A stretch of 64,000 bases of DNA from Larus michahellis (lineage: Eukaryota > Chordata > Aves > Charadriiformes > Laridae). Of the stretch, positions 25,701 through 37,367 are shown one piece after another. The notes under the pieces were generated by a model. It was not told the DNA's origin. It saw only the letters and a list, made by a program, of their open reading frames with translations, and made no database searches. The stretch covers positions 65,203,142 to 65,267,141 of the forward strand of contig NC_133896.1 of the NCBI RefSeq assembly GCF_964199755.1, in the 5' to 3' direction. The position numbers and the translations under genes were made by a program. The number at the start of each line of letters is the position of its first letter. Position 1 is the first letter of the stretch.

Positions 25701-27981
25701 GGAAAGAGAGGACAGGCTTAGTTCATTAAAAAGTTGTTAAATTTTTTATTAGACCCTGGCTAGTTAATCCATAAAAATGAACAAACCACATTTTCTCAAA
25801 GTTTAATAGCTTGCTTACATCGTGCTGTGAAATACATAAGAATGTGCACAAGAGACAGCTCAAGTTTTGAAAAGTTTTATCTTTTCATATAGTTGCTTAT
25901 CATATGAAACAGATGTAAATATGTAGTAGTCTTGTTTAAGACACAGGAGTGTCTTCAATGAATATCTTGCATTATGTTTAGTGTCTTTTATACTTTATTT
26001 TGATCTATGATTTGATCTGAGTGCCCTCTACTGAAAAGTAAGATGAAGTGATTAATTATTTAGTACCCAAAGATATAATGCCTGCAAAACACTTAGGCAG
26101 TTGTATGTTATTAAAGGATATATGTATTGATATACGAATGGCCTTAGAGCAAATCTACTGTTTCAAAGATAAGTGCATTATGCATATGTGTAAATATATA
26201 TTAAAAAATGGTGTGTTTGTTCCTTCTGCTTCCGATTTTCTGAAACTACGTTTTTTTAATGATCTAGGGTTATATAACAGCAGAAATCCAGTGCATTTGT
26301 TGAGTAACAGATATCTCTTGAGAGCCTGTTCCAATACCCCGGAAGTCAGTAAGAATCTTTTCATTAGTTCAAGTGTCTTTGGATTGGTCCTAAGTAGGTA
26401 TTGTACAATATGAACCAGCTACACAGGCAGCTTCAGAAGGGTTCTGCTCCTGTAGGACAATAATAAATTAGAGAAAGCAAAAGCAGAGGGTGTTTGAAAT
26501 TTGGACGCTGAGAAACCAGTTATAGATGCATATACGTATTTTATATGTATATATATTAAAAATATGCATATAACTCTCACTACAACAGTTAAAATGAGAT
26601 GTCCATCTTGAATGATAATTGAATTCTTACTGTTCAACAAGTTTCCCATAAATCATGGTTCTAAACATGGTTCCCATCTTGGTTCTACTCAATTGAGATT
26701 AAACAAAATTCATACTTTAAAGTGCTGTATTATTGTCATTTTTAGTGTTGAATGCGTCATTGTGTATAGTATTTTAACTAGTACTAAAAAAAACCCTGAT
26801 CAAAACTGTAGACATACACCCTGTTTTATTGGGATAGTATAAACGTGCATTCCATTCTGTGTTTCAAAGGAATCAGGTCATCTCTGATGAGGCCTAACAT
26901 TGCTCCCAGCCAAAGGACGTACAGATCTTTTGGTTGAGATGATTGATAAAAACAGCAAATTATGATGCTTCCTCAGCATACTCTTTACTAAGTGCGGGTA
27001 AGAGTGAAAGCTATCTGGTACTGCCAAGCAAAATGAATGAGCTAGAGATCCCCTGACAATAGAATGTAACCCCAAACTCTCTCCATCATACTGTAATAGA
27101 TATGAGGTTTCACCAGCTCTTGAATCAAAACTAAGTGCCTCTGAACTTTATTGGCCAAGTTCACTAATTCCCCCTGTACTCAGTGTAGTGTTCACTAATA
27201 CACTGGTGTCAATACCAGCTTCCTGCTCTAGCCTGCCTTTCTACTTTTTTTCCTGTCTTATAATTACCTTTTAAGCAAAGTTTGCTGCTTATTTTGATGT
27301 TTTGGGTTTTTTACTAGTCAGAGCAGGCACAACTTTAAGCATTCATTTATCTTTTATTTCTCCAGCTTACCTACCTTTTCTTTGATTGTATCTTTTCAAA
27401 TGTTTCTGTTTGGTTCCCCTGAAGAACCTCTTCTGGTTTGTAATTCTCATCACTCCAGTAGCTGACTGACTACAACTCATATTCATGCCAGTCCTTCTTC
27501 TATTTTATGCGTTATTTTCATCAGATTTGTTCACTAAATATCATGTAAACATTGTGCACTGCAAGTTTTTCTAAATGTTTTATAATATATTCCTTAGATG
27601 TTAGTCTCCATTACGTCTGCATGCTGATTTTCCTATAGAAAACACTTTCATTTCATGAGTTTCACTATCACTTCCATAAAAAATACCAGTATAAAACGAT
27701 TAGTTCACTAGCTACCAGTCTTACTGACCTCTCTAATGAGCTCGGATTACCTTACTAATTAGAAATTATATACTGTCTTCTTATTTATGATGTGGAAAAA
27801 TTTCTACAAAGATAATTACTATTTAGGTTTGTTCCTCATAGGCAACATGTATAACATATATACAAGTGCATTTAAAAGTGTGCAGACACACACATTTATT
27901 TTATTCTTTTATTAAGGGTGTTCCAGTCCAGCCTGTTCCGGTTCATTCTTTGAACAGATTTGCCACTTCTTAGAGGGCACA
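19798..27981. other. Intergenic AT-rich DNA, no gene seen
   Basis: Eight kilobases between two CR1 copies. I see no exon with splice sites, no tRNA-like cloverleaf and no well-preserved repeat. The longest frame is a 121-codon + strand frame at 26048-26413. It has no domain, signal or codon pattern I recognise and is probably chance. TA-rich imperfect palindromic sequence lies at about 26525-26575. Confidence 0.5.
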
Positions 27982-28316
27982 TAGAATCTTAGAATCATAG
28001 AATCGTTTGGGCTGAAAGGGACCTTAAAGATCATCTAGTTCCAACCCCCCTGCCATGGGCAGGGACACCTCCCACTAGACCAGGCTGCTCAAAGCCCCAT
28101 CCAGCCTGGCCTTGAACACTTCCAGGGATGGGGCATCCACAACTTCCCTGGGCAACCTGTTCCAGTGCCTCACCACCCTCACAGTAAAGAATTTCTTTCT
28201 AATATCTAATCTAAATCTACCCTCTTTCAGTCTGAAACCATTACCCCTTGTCCTATCATAAGACTCCCTGATAAAAGAGTCCCTCCCCATCTTTCCTGTA
28301 GGCCCCCTTTAGGTAC
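27982..28316 (-). mobile_element. 5'-truncated CR1 LINE tail with RT C-terminus
   Basis: On the - strand this reads from the C-terminal part of CR1 ORF2 into its 3' UTR. It ends in three octamers (ATTCTATG, ATTCTAAG, ATTCTATG) at the low-coordinate end, about 27982-28005. The last RT codons are still in frame at 28290-28075. They include [20 protein letters not shown], then [13 protein letters not shown], and a stop at 28075-28077. The rest of the element is missing, the usual 5' truncation. The 3' UTR (ggtccctt.cagcccaaacg type) matches the copy at 55.8 kb rather than the one at 18.2 kb. Confidence 0.93.
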
Positions 28317-31300
28317 AAACCTATACTCATAAGTAATTCTGCATAACCAGCACAGCAATACCAGCTGGATCCATCAATATGCTTTGTGGGTCAGTTCTCA
28401 TCTTCAGTCCAAACTCTGCTGTCATTCAGGCAGCTTAGCAGACTAAGGAATTTCTGGTTCTTCCTAATTGCTCTAACACACGGTCATGCAACACCTAGAA
28501 TATGTGGGTTCAGGGAAAAGAACAGACTCCCAAAGAAGGCAGTTCCCCTTAGTGAGCAAGGGTTGTAATTGCAAAGCCGCTATATAAACAGTGGGCCCTC
28601 TACACATCTCAAGAGCTGCCGGTTGGAACATGTGCTACCCACATGTGCCCATGCATGTGCAGGAGATCTATTGCTTTTTGACTGTTAGGCTCATGAGGCC
28701 TGCATGAATCAACTGTCATGGCGCAGACAGCTAGTCATTGCCTGGGAGCTTTAGAAAGTATGTGGTCTCAGTCATGTTTTGTAAGACATCAAACCTTGCT
28801 CCTATGATAGAACTATCACAGTATGCTTTCTCTTACATTAGATCACTCAAGCAACTGAGAAAGGAGAGTGTCTGTTCCCTGGTGAGGATGGGCAGTATGC
28901 AAATACCATATCAGTACTTAATAATCTACTTGCTATAGCAATCTTACGACCCACAATCGAGCCTCTGCATATTCTTTTGAGTCCCAGTCACACCCTCCAG
29001 AACTGAGGCATGGTTGCTCTGGAGGAAGGGAATCTAGGCAGGGAAAACATACTTTTTTTAGTCTTCCCTCCCAAATCAGTCCCATTCCCAACCCATTCCC
29101 AGCCCTACCACCAAGCAGCTATTCTTATGTCTTTCTATGGCAGTCTGCCAAAGCAGACACTGTGTGCAGGAGGTCCATAGAAATGTTCTGACTCCCCAGA
29201 AGATGAGTAGCTGAAGGAGGAGATAATCCTGGTTTGTGGCTTCCATCACAGATGATCTTCATCAGGCAACAAATCCAAGCACCCCCATGAGACCAGACTG
29301 TGTGAGGAACTAGGAAGATTTCCCCAGAACCTCTTGGTTCTGTAGTTTCATGGTGTACTGCAACATCTTGATGCTTTCTACAGGTGCCATTATCTTAGAA
29401 GGCTGAAATTCTAAATCACAACACTGGACTCAGTGTCCTGCACTGGGATTCACGTGCCTGTCTGAGCTGGTCATCCCTTCATAGTCAATGGAGAAGAATA
29501 AGTATGCTAAGGGACAAATTTATCTCATCTTAGGCTAAACAAGGAAGAGGGCTCAGATAAATCCCAGTACAGTACCCACTTCTGACCATAAGCTATAAAT
29601 GGATGACAGCTGAGATACATGCATCTACACCATACATATCTGAATGTAGGTAAGATGAATCCTAAATTCTTCTATGACAATAGGCCTAGGTCTTAAGCAT
29701 TCGTGAGCTGTGATTTCTAGCTGATCTTCAGCTGATGGACTGGCACAATGGAGTCACAATCTTTAATGTATTTTAAAAAAGCTTTTAGGCTGCTCTGAAA
29801 TAGAGCAAAACCTTAAAACCTCAAAACCTCAAAACCTCATCAAAACTGGAATATAGTACCAGCCTCATAACCAGACCTACAAACAGATTCTTTGTGGGCT
29901 TCTTCCTATTAAATCAAATTATGACTGCTAGATATGGAGAAGAGTTTGGCCATATTTTTATCTTTACTGGGAGGAGAAATTATGTCTACACTGACAGGCT
30001 CAGAATTTGTGTAAAAAGCTTTTAAGTTTACAAAAAAGGCTTGTTTTTAAGTTTTTCTCCTTTTGCTTTTAAACCTACATTTTTAAAGTTCGTGTTCTCA
30101 GATTTTTCTCCCTAAGGGCATCGACTGTTAAGAAAGGAACACTCAATGTTCACAGCCATTTGGCGGTGATTCTACCCTAAAATGGTGGCTTGATTTCTGA
30201 ATTTTACAGTGGAAGGGAGGATCCTGTAATTAGAGTACTGCAGACATTTCTTCTTGGTCAGTTAATGTATGGCTAATTCAAATCATCATTATATTATTTT
30301 ATCATTATATTTATTGGCTTTGAGTGTATGCTTTGTAAACCATTTGGGAAAAGTTCACTTTTTAAGAGAATAAGTACTTGTAACAACTAATTCTTAAAAA
30401 ATCTTGGACTGCCATTTTGCAGGTATAGATTTTCTTAAGGGACTTTGAGATGGTAAAGCATCCTCTACAACTCTGTCACATGCCTTCTCAGATACGTATT
30501 TTGTGAAGTAAATACATATTGTGACACCTTTCTGTAAGGACACAGAGACCAAATATCAAGAGAAACTGCCTGTGAAAGTTAATGAACCACATGTCTTAGA
30601 GACTCAGATGTACTAGCAAGAATGTTTGGCTCTGCTCCCACCCCTTTAACTTTGTGCTTCACCAGAAGTTATTTATTTAAATACTGTTCATACATATACA
30701 CAATGATTGAATGACAAGTTAGAAATCCTGATATGAAATCTTGATAAGAATATTCATGACTCAGCCACATTTGAAACAAGTTAGTTTACATGCTTCAGTT
30801 GTTACTATGGGTATGCTGTCTAATATCCTGATCCATTCCTACATCTGTGTATACATCACAGGACCCCTATCAGTGTGGTGGGACAATGTAATTGTGTATT
30901 CAAAACAGTTGAAAAAACAATATTTTTTTTATATTAATGAAAAAAAAAGATACATAGTGCACTTAAAATAAAATAGCCCTGATACAGCTTTCACAATTAT
31001 TTATAGCTGTGACCTCTAAGCAGGTTCTGCTGCTGTCACTTTCCTCAATGCTCACACACTAGATCAAGAAATTAGGGATATGATAATTCAAGATGCTTAA
31101 CCAGAGTTTGGGGTGGCGTGGAGGGAATCAGCATCCTGGCATTTATGTATGCCATTTGCAAACCCGCAACTATTGCATGAGGAGGAGACCACCACGAAAT
31201 CTGACTTCCCTCGGCACAAGTGAAAGGGAAAAGACAACTCGCCAAAGAGGTGCAGCACATTTCTTCCAGTGCATCAGACTTACCCATTTTGTCAGTCAGT

Positions 31301-33861
31301 GCTGGAGGAAAAACTGATACCATGGCCCTGTGTGCTCTCTTCCCATCCCTTCTGGGAAGCCATGAACACTGCTAGCCCCCATCCCTGCCAAATTCTTCGG
31401 TCAGTAGGGTCAGTAGCAACTGCACTCTGCTTGCTAATGAAAGACCCCATAAACAGATCTCTGCATGGCACTAACACACTGTCTTTGAGCATTGTTTCCG
31501 GCTTATTCCCCTGACTGTAAACTAAAGGGAGAGCAGCGATTCAGGGCTAGCAAGAAATCCCTGAAATTGAAGTTGTGTCAATTAGAATTAACAGAGATTA
31601 GTTGCTTTCTCTCACTGAAAAAAATTAAATTACAAATTATTAGAGAATAGAAAGCATCCCTCTAAGCCTAACAGAATTTATTTACCATGACCTAGGTGGG
31701 AAACAGGCTCTGTCAGAATCAGTGCATGATATATCAATTTATGATTGGGCACATTACTGTGGTCCCATGGTCTAGCCAAAGTATTATGCAGCAGTTGTTA
31801 AAGTGCAAAAGACTCAAGCATAGCAGGGAGAATGTGATTAATTTTCAATTTCCTAAGGGGGTGGCTTTGGTTGAGGATGGCCAAGGAGTACTGCATTCCT
31901 GCTGCCACCCTCAGACCTTCAAAGAACATACCTCACTGTGCAAGTTGCAAACCTGTCCTGTAGGACGTCAGACACCCTGTTAGGGCAGCTCTTCTTTTTC
32001 CCCAGCAGAATAAGGGCAGGTGGAAAGGAGAGGAGGACGATAGCAGGGTGAGAGTGATCCACAGGTGTGTATTGAATGGCATCTTCTTGTTGTAAAAATT
32101 AGTTTTCTGAGTTCATTTTCCAGCATCTGCTGCGAACAAGGGAAGTGAATCATGAGCCACTGGTTAAGAGCTGAGAATTAAGCTCAGTCCTGACACAAAT
32201 GGACATAATTTCTGTTGCGAGTAAATGGCATTGTACCCACTTAAGTCAAAGCCGGATTTGGCCAGTAACATATACCAAGCTCCAAACTAGTAATGACAGA
32301 GATAATTAAGAAATAATGACAGTGGGATAGAACAATGTCACAGGATAAAGGTCTCCTGCCACTCAACAAATGCTGAAATGAGGCTCATTTATCATGAATG
32401 AATGTTGAGGCAGAGCTGGTGTCTTTTAAAAGCAGGAAGCTTTACTTTTTTGACAATTCTGAGTAGTAATTATTTGTTTCTATTATGTGGAAGTAAATGA
32501 TTGATATAGATGTAATAATTTTGTTCAGTAGCTATTGATAGCATAGATGAACAGGTGTTCACTTCATAAATAGTTGACCTATTTTATTCTAATTAGCTTA
32601 GACAGGAGATGTCTTAATGTATTGTAGCAAAAGAGTGCAGTCCTTCAAAACAAATGCTTTTGCTGTATTTGCACTACTACAAATTATTTCAGAGAGTTTT
32701 GTACTGCTCCATTAGGACCTAATCATACATTCACCAAATAGTGTTGCTGTGAGAGGGGGATGCAACATAACGGGCCACAAAATCCTTCATTTACTAGGCT
32801 TTCTAATGAAATATTTTGGAAGAAAATTTTGGAGATGTTATAGAAGGCACTCTACCATGAAAAGTACAGAGGAACAAAACCAGAACAAAAATTACAATCA
32901 CCAAACAAACTGCTTGTGGCTGGGTTCAGGTTGATAGTAGCTTTTGGAAATCAAAGTGGAGCATGCTCATAGCCACCTCACTAGAAGGCACCCAGAGACA
33001 TAAATTCATTAGATGCAGATGAATAGCCCAAATTCATCAGTAAAATCTGGCTGCATTGAACTATTCTAGCAGCAAAACATACCTTATTTCACCAAGGCTT
33101 ACGGTTGGCTTGTATTACCAGAAATAGAGTATTTTGAGGAAGCTGGCTGGGAGGAAAAGCTTTGAAAAGTCTGCTGAGAAAGAAAAAAATCATTATTCTA
33201 TTATTCTGAGTTCTTCAAACCCACCTGCTTCACAAATCATGAGATATTTCAGCATGACTTCTTATCCACAGCTGAAGACACCTCTCTAATACCAGTCACA
33301 ATCTCATTCCTCAATAAGTAAAACTAAGAGAAAGAAGGGAAGGTAATAGGAAGAAAAAAGGCAACAGAGATTGTTAACATTCTACCATTCAATAGAATAT
33401 GTCCTTTTAAGGCACCACGTCTCACACACATGCTTGAACACATTGCTTCTCTGTGACCTTGCCTTTATTCTGTTTCAAAAGTAGGTGAAAAATGATAAAA
33501 ATGAGAGGTTGTGTGATGCAGGTGATACAGCTAACAGTCACAGAGTGGAGACAAGGACTAGCCCTTCAACTGAGAAATGGCAGATATAAAAGGCTTATTA
33601 GCTTCAAAAATACTTTATCCGGTTAAAAAAAAAAAATCAGAGGAGGAAACTGGCTCCAGACTGCTCTTCTCACCTTTTCCAACATGTAATTAGCCATCAT
33701 ACAACAGGAGTTACTGCTACCTTGCTCCACTGCCCGTCGCCAGCCTGGAGCCACCTCCTCACAGAGTACCACGTCTTCAAGCACTTTTGCACCCCATTTA
33801 GGACTGAAGATGAGCCAAATGAGGTTTTCTAAGCACCCCTTACTTCCATCTAACAATAATT
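28317..33861. other. Intergenic DNA, no gene seen
   Basis: No exon, RNA gene or clear mobile element is supported. It contains an octamer repeat at 29807-29838 (listed), an A/T-rich run near 30920-30950 and short frames without recognisable domains. Confidence 0.5.
29807..29838 (+). repeat. Four-copy octamer microsatellite (aaaacctc)
   Basis: Four consecutive 8-bp units occur: aaaacctt once, then aaaacctc three times. A fifth, degraded unit (atcaaaac) follows. Simple slippage repeat. Confidence 0.9.
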
Positions 33862-34245
33862 ATGTATCAACAGCCAGGGCTTTGTTGGGCACTGCTAGGC
33901 CAGACAAACCCTGCCCATGCTCTGGAGCTCCCCTCACCCTGCCCATGGCCTAGGACTCCATTTCAGCCCCTGGGGCCACCAGCTTCTGCACCAGGGGCAT
34001 TGCAGCAGAGCTGGCCTCCAGCTTCCCACAGCCCTGCCCTGCCCGGCCATGGGCCCCACCAAGCCAGGCCCGCGTCCTGGCCCAGCCTCAGCCCATCCCT
34101 CTCCACGAGGAGGTGCCATATGCATGGGGCTGGGGCTGCCTCCAAGTGCCCCCCTGGCTGCCCTGCTCCTGAGCCACCACCGCTCCCTGCTCCACGGCCC
34201 TCCGCGACCTGCCAGCCTTTCCTGCACCCTGGCAGCAACATACTT
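33862..34245. other. GC-rich, CpG-poor island of unknown origin
   Basis: About 380 bp is strongly C/G-rich (repeated ccctgccc, ggcc, cccagcc words) inside an AT-rich desert, with sharp edges on both sides. Four frames on both strands stay open for 92-136 codons. That is expected from scarcity of stop codons at this base composition, and the predicted peptides are low-complexity Pro/Ala/Ser/Gly. CpG is sparse compared with the SYT10 island, so it does not look like a promoter. A degraded LTR or other repeat, or a GC-biased gene-conversion patch, are possible explanations. I do not recognise the family. Confidence 0.55.
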
Positions 34246-37228
34246 ATTCATTTTGCGGTCATTAATCAATGAACGTTCACAGCTCCTTTGCATAGAACTG
34301 GTTAGGTAGGCCTTAAAATCTTCATAGGGGGCAAATGGTGTGCCACACAGCCATTCCCCCAGACAGCCAGGATGAGCTCTCAGGATCTAATGGCTTCCCA
34401 ATCGATTGCTTCGCTACTCCCTCTGCTCAAATAGCCACAGAAAAGACCACATCACGTGTTTATAACTATGCAGTGAAAAAAAAAAACACCACCACCACTA
34501 AGTATTTAATTTAAGTACTAGCTAGTGGCTGAAAAGCAAACAATTCACTGTGGATTCAGGATTCTGAGACACTAAAAACTTCCCCATCCCATGTATCACT
34601 TACAAAGCACAATTTGAAATAAAATAGAATAGTAATCACTTTGCCCTCTGTCCCTAACCAATTATTCTCGAAGAATTATAACATCGTAAATCTCCATAAA
34701 TTATTCCATGCCATACATCTTTTAAAAAACATTTATTTGCTAATTTGCTGCTGACTCTCAGAAGTTGCTTTAGCTCTCTGTGCAGGTCCTGTAGGACTCT
34801 CTTTGCTCAGACTTAGTCTTCAGTATCAACTACACCCAATTAAACAGAAAAAATAAACTAATGGTTGCTCAGCATTTCTGAAAATTGAGGAAGCGTCTAT
34901 TTGGACCAAATGTGGGGGGCTGCCTTTATGATTATGGCTTTTATTCATAGTGAATTAGAAGCTGGAAAAAGCAACCCAGGTGAGGGCTGCATTGTACCAG
35001 GTACTATGAAAGTGTGGAAGTGAGAAGAGCAAATTCAGAAGAATGGTAGAAAAAAAGGAAATTTAAACTCTTTTGTATTACTGCTAAAGCTAAAATAGTG
35101 TTCCTGTTCCTAAGTGTTCAAACCTTATGTTGGCAAGAAAAATAAAGGATACTAGAAAGAGTTACTTTCCTCAAGTTATGGTTTGTAACTCAGAGAAATT
35201 AAGGGTCCCTCTCAAAGACACAGGGACATCCTGAAGACTGTTAGAAAACAGGAACGCCCATCACTGCTGTAGCCACGAGGCTTCAGTCCTCTTCCAAGGA
35301 GGCAGTTCTGAATACTCAAAAAGCTGGAAGCTCTCTCCCAACCCATTCAATATTTGCTCTGATGACAAAACAATGCCAAGCAGTTAACTTTTCGTGTCGC
35401 AAGGAGGAAGGGTGTAATTTCATGCGTTGGATTCCTCTGCTAGTATTTCACCTCATGAGCAGAGACCCAATTCTGACCAAAATGATCTCATCTTCATTCA
35501 ATTAGAATGCAAAGAATGGCAGCATTCCCATATCCAGCTGACATAATGTTTCAGTCTGTTATTATGGGCACCTTTACATAGCTTATGGCACCCGTCCTCT
35601 CTAATTTGCAGGTTAGGAATGTTCCGCTTTGACTGTCTCCTGGATTGCTGTATAACTGTAATAATGCCTGTCAGATAGCTCTCTTTTTCTTTCTTTTTTT
35701 TTTTACATTAGGAGTGAAAGACACTTCTTACTGAAAATTAGAGGGTTAAAAATATGTAGCTAGAGTAAAACAATCTTTAATGTTTCAGGGTTTATTTTGC
35801 TGTTTAAAAGGGATTTAAAAGTTAAGGAGATACTATCACGAAAAAACTGTATCTGTAATTTTGTTACAAACAAAAACTGTATTTGTAACCTGTGTTTTCA
35901 CTTTCTTCTTCTACTGATAGCTTCTTAAAAGATGAATGCTGAAGTGTTTCTTTTCCCCCAATTCTATTGCTTTTTTGGTATCCTAATTTATTTCTAAAAC
36001 AAGAGACCACAGCCAAACTTTGAAAGATGTAGAAATACTTGAAGGTTCCAGCTGAGACCTGTGTGCCATCTTGTTAAGAATATTAGTTTTTAGGTAAGAA
36101 AGTAAGCAGGCACGATAGACAAGAAGCACAGAGGCGACCTGTTGAAGACTGGACAAGTCAAGGGCAAATCATGGTTCTCCCTGGGTATATCTACACAGCC
36201 TCCACTTGGCCGTGCGCAGTGGTACCCTCAGAGCCAGCCTCTCCTTGCAAGCACGGCTACAAATGCAGTTGGAGACTACTTTCTGTTGCAGATGTCTTTG
36301 GCATTGTACACTGCCACTCTGGCTGAATTTCAGACAGAAATTCACTTCAGAAAGTGGTCAAAAGCTATGAACTGTGGAGTATACCATTACTATGGCTATT
36401 CTTAAACCTGCTTATCATCACCTGCAGCAGAAAGAATACTTTTGACCCCATACTCACTAGACCAGACCATTCTTCCTTTGCAAATTACTAGGCCTTCACT
36501 CATTTACACCAGATAATTTGTGGCCTTACACTTAGTAATGCAGCTTAACTCTGAAAGACATCTTAAACCTATCTCCCTTTAGGCTACCCATATTGACTAA
36601 ACTTCAAAAATCCTAACGCAGTGTTTGTTAAAGGATACATCTTACAAAACTGGGTATTTATCCCATGTTTTTCTAGTCTGAAGTCTAGTACCCTAGCCAC
36701 TGCTTGGATATTGCATAGACAATATAAGGATGTGAATACATTCAATTAATGTGAAAAAAACCTGAAATTTTCTCCCTTAGTCAACATCAATCAACAGAAA
36801 GCAATCAAGCCAGTATGAACTTGGTAATGACCAGCAGTCAGGATAGCAGGAGTGGATAAGCTCTGGTGTGATCTCAGCAGCTGGAACCCATGCGGCATGA
36901 GTCCACTGTGTCCTAAAAAATCACATGTTGTGAGACAGCCTGAGACCACTTCCAAAAGGGAAATAAAATAAGTGATCTTTGTGGCAACAAAGGCACACCA
37001 TGCAACTGCATATTCATTTAAAAACCACCGAGCCATGGAAAATCCAAGCAGTTGGAGCTGAAGCTAGAAAGAAAGCTTTTCTATCCTTTCATATGCAGAA
37101 AAAGTAGTTTTCCACTAGAAGAACACACTGGAGAAAAATGCCATGATTCCTAATCTCGATCCACACTTTGGACTAAAGTCCTCAATACAGAAGTGAAGAA
37201 TTTCCTTCATCAATAACTTGACCCCAAC
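34246..37228. other. Intergenic DNA, no gene seen
   Basis: Ordinary AT-rich sequence without supported exons. A local imperfect duplication is visible at about 35845-35890, where aaaaactgtatctgtaa is followed by aaaaactgtatttgtaa. Confidence 0.5.
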
Positions 37229-37367
37229 AAAAAATGGTATGTCTGTATCTGGTTTAGGACAAGTGTCGTGGTTTGGGCCGAACTGAACACTGAAGCAAGC
37301 GACAGATGCTCTCCTCCACGACCCTGAGATAGAAAGTCTCATGCTCTACCAACTGAGCTAGCTAGGC
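37229..37367 (-). pseudogene. tRNA-Lys-derived fragment (chimeric tRNA pseudogene or SINE-like unit)
   Basis: Read on the - strand from 37367, the first 52 nt closely follow a tRNA-Lys gene. They give a GCCTAGC acceptor 5' arm, a D-arm with a perfect A-box (TAGCTCAGTTGG), TAGAGCATGAGA, an anticodon arm and ATCTCAGGGTCGTGG. The anticodon loop reads CTTTCTA, so the anticodon position is TTC, not the Lys CTT or TTT. After position 37316 the T arm and 3' acceptor strand are replaced by unrelated sequence. That sequence contains a B-box-like GTTCGGCCC at 37283-37275 and a T6 run at 37234-37229 that could end Pol III transcription. The acceptor stem cannot close, so this is not a functional tRNA. 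The + strand boundary TGTCGTGG at 37264 resembles an LTR-like terminus, so a tRNA-retroelement chimera is an alternative. Confidence 0.7.

Noticed and set aside
26048..26413. 121-codon + strand frame in AT-rich DNA
   Set aside because: No recognisable domain, signal peptide or splice context. A single frame of this length in 64 kb can arise by chance.
33862..34309. Frames of 136 and 130 codons (+) and 119 and 92 codons (-)
   Set aside because: All four overlap in the same GC-rich block, are low-complexity and have no recognisable domain. Best explained by base composition.
37316..37367. Functional tRNA gene
   Set aside because: The T arm and 3' acceptor strand are missing, so no cloverleaf can close, and the anticodon loop is altered relative to the tRNA-Lys body.
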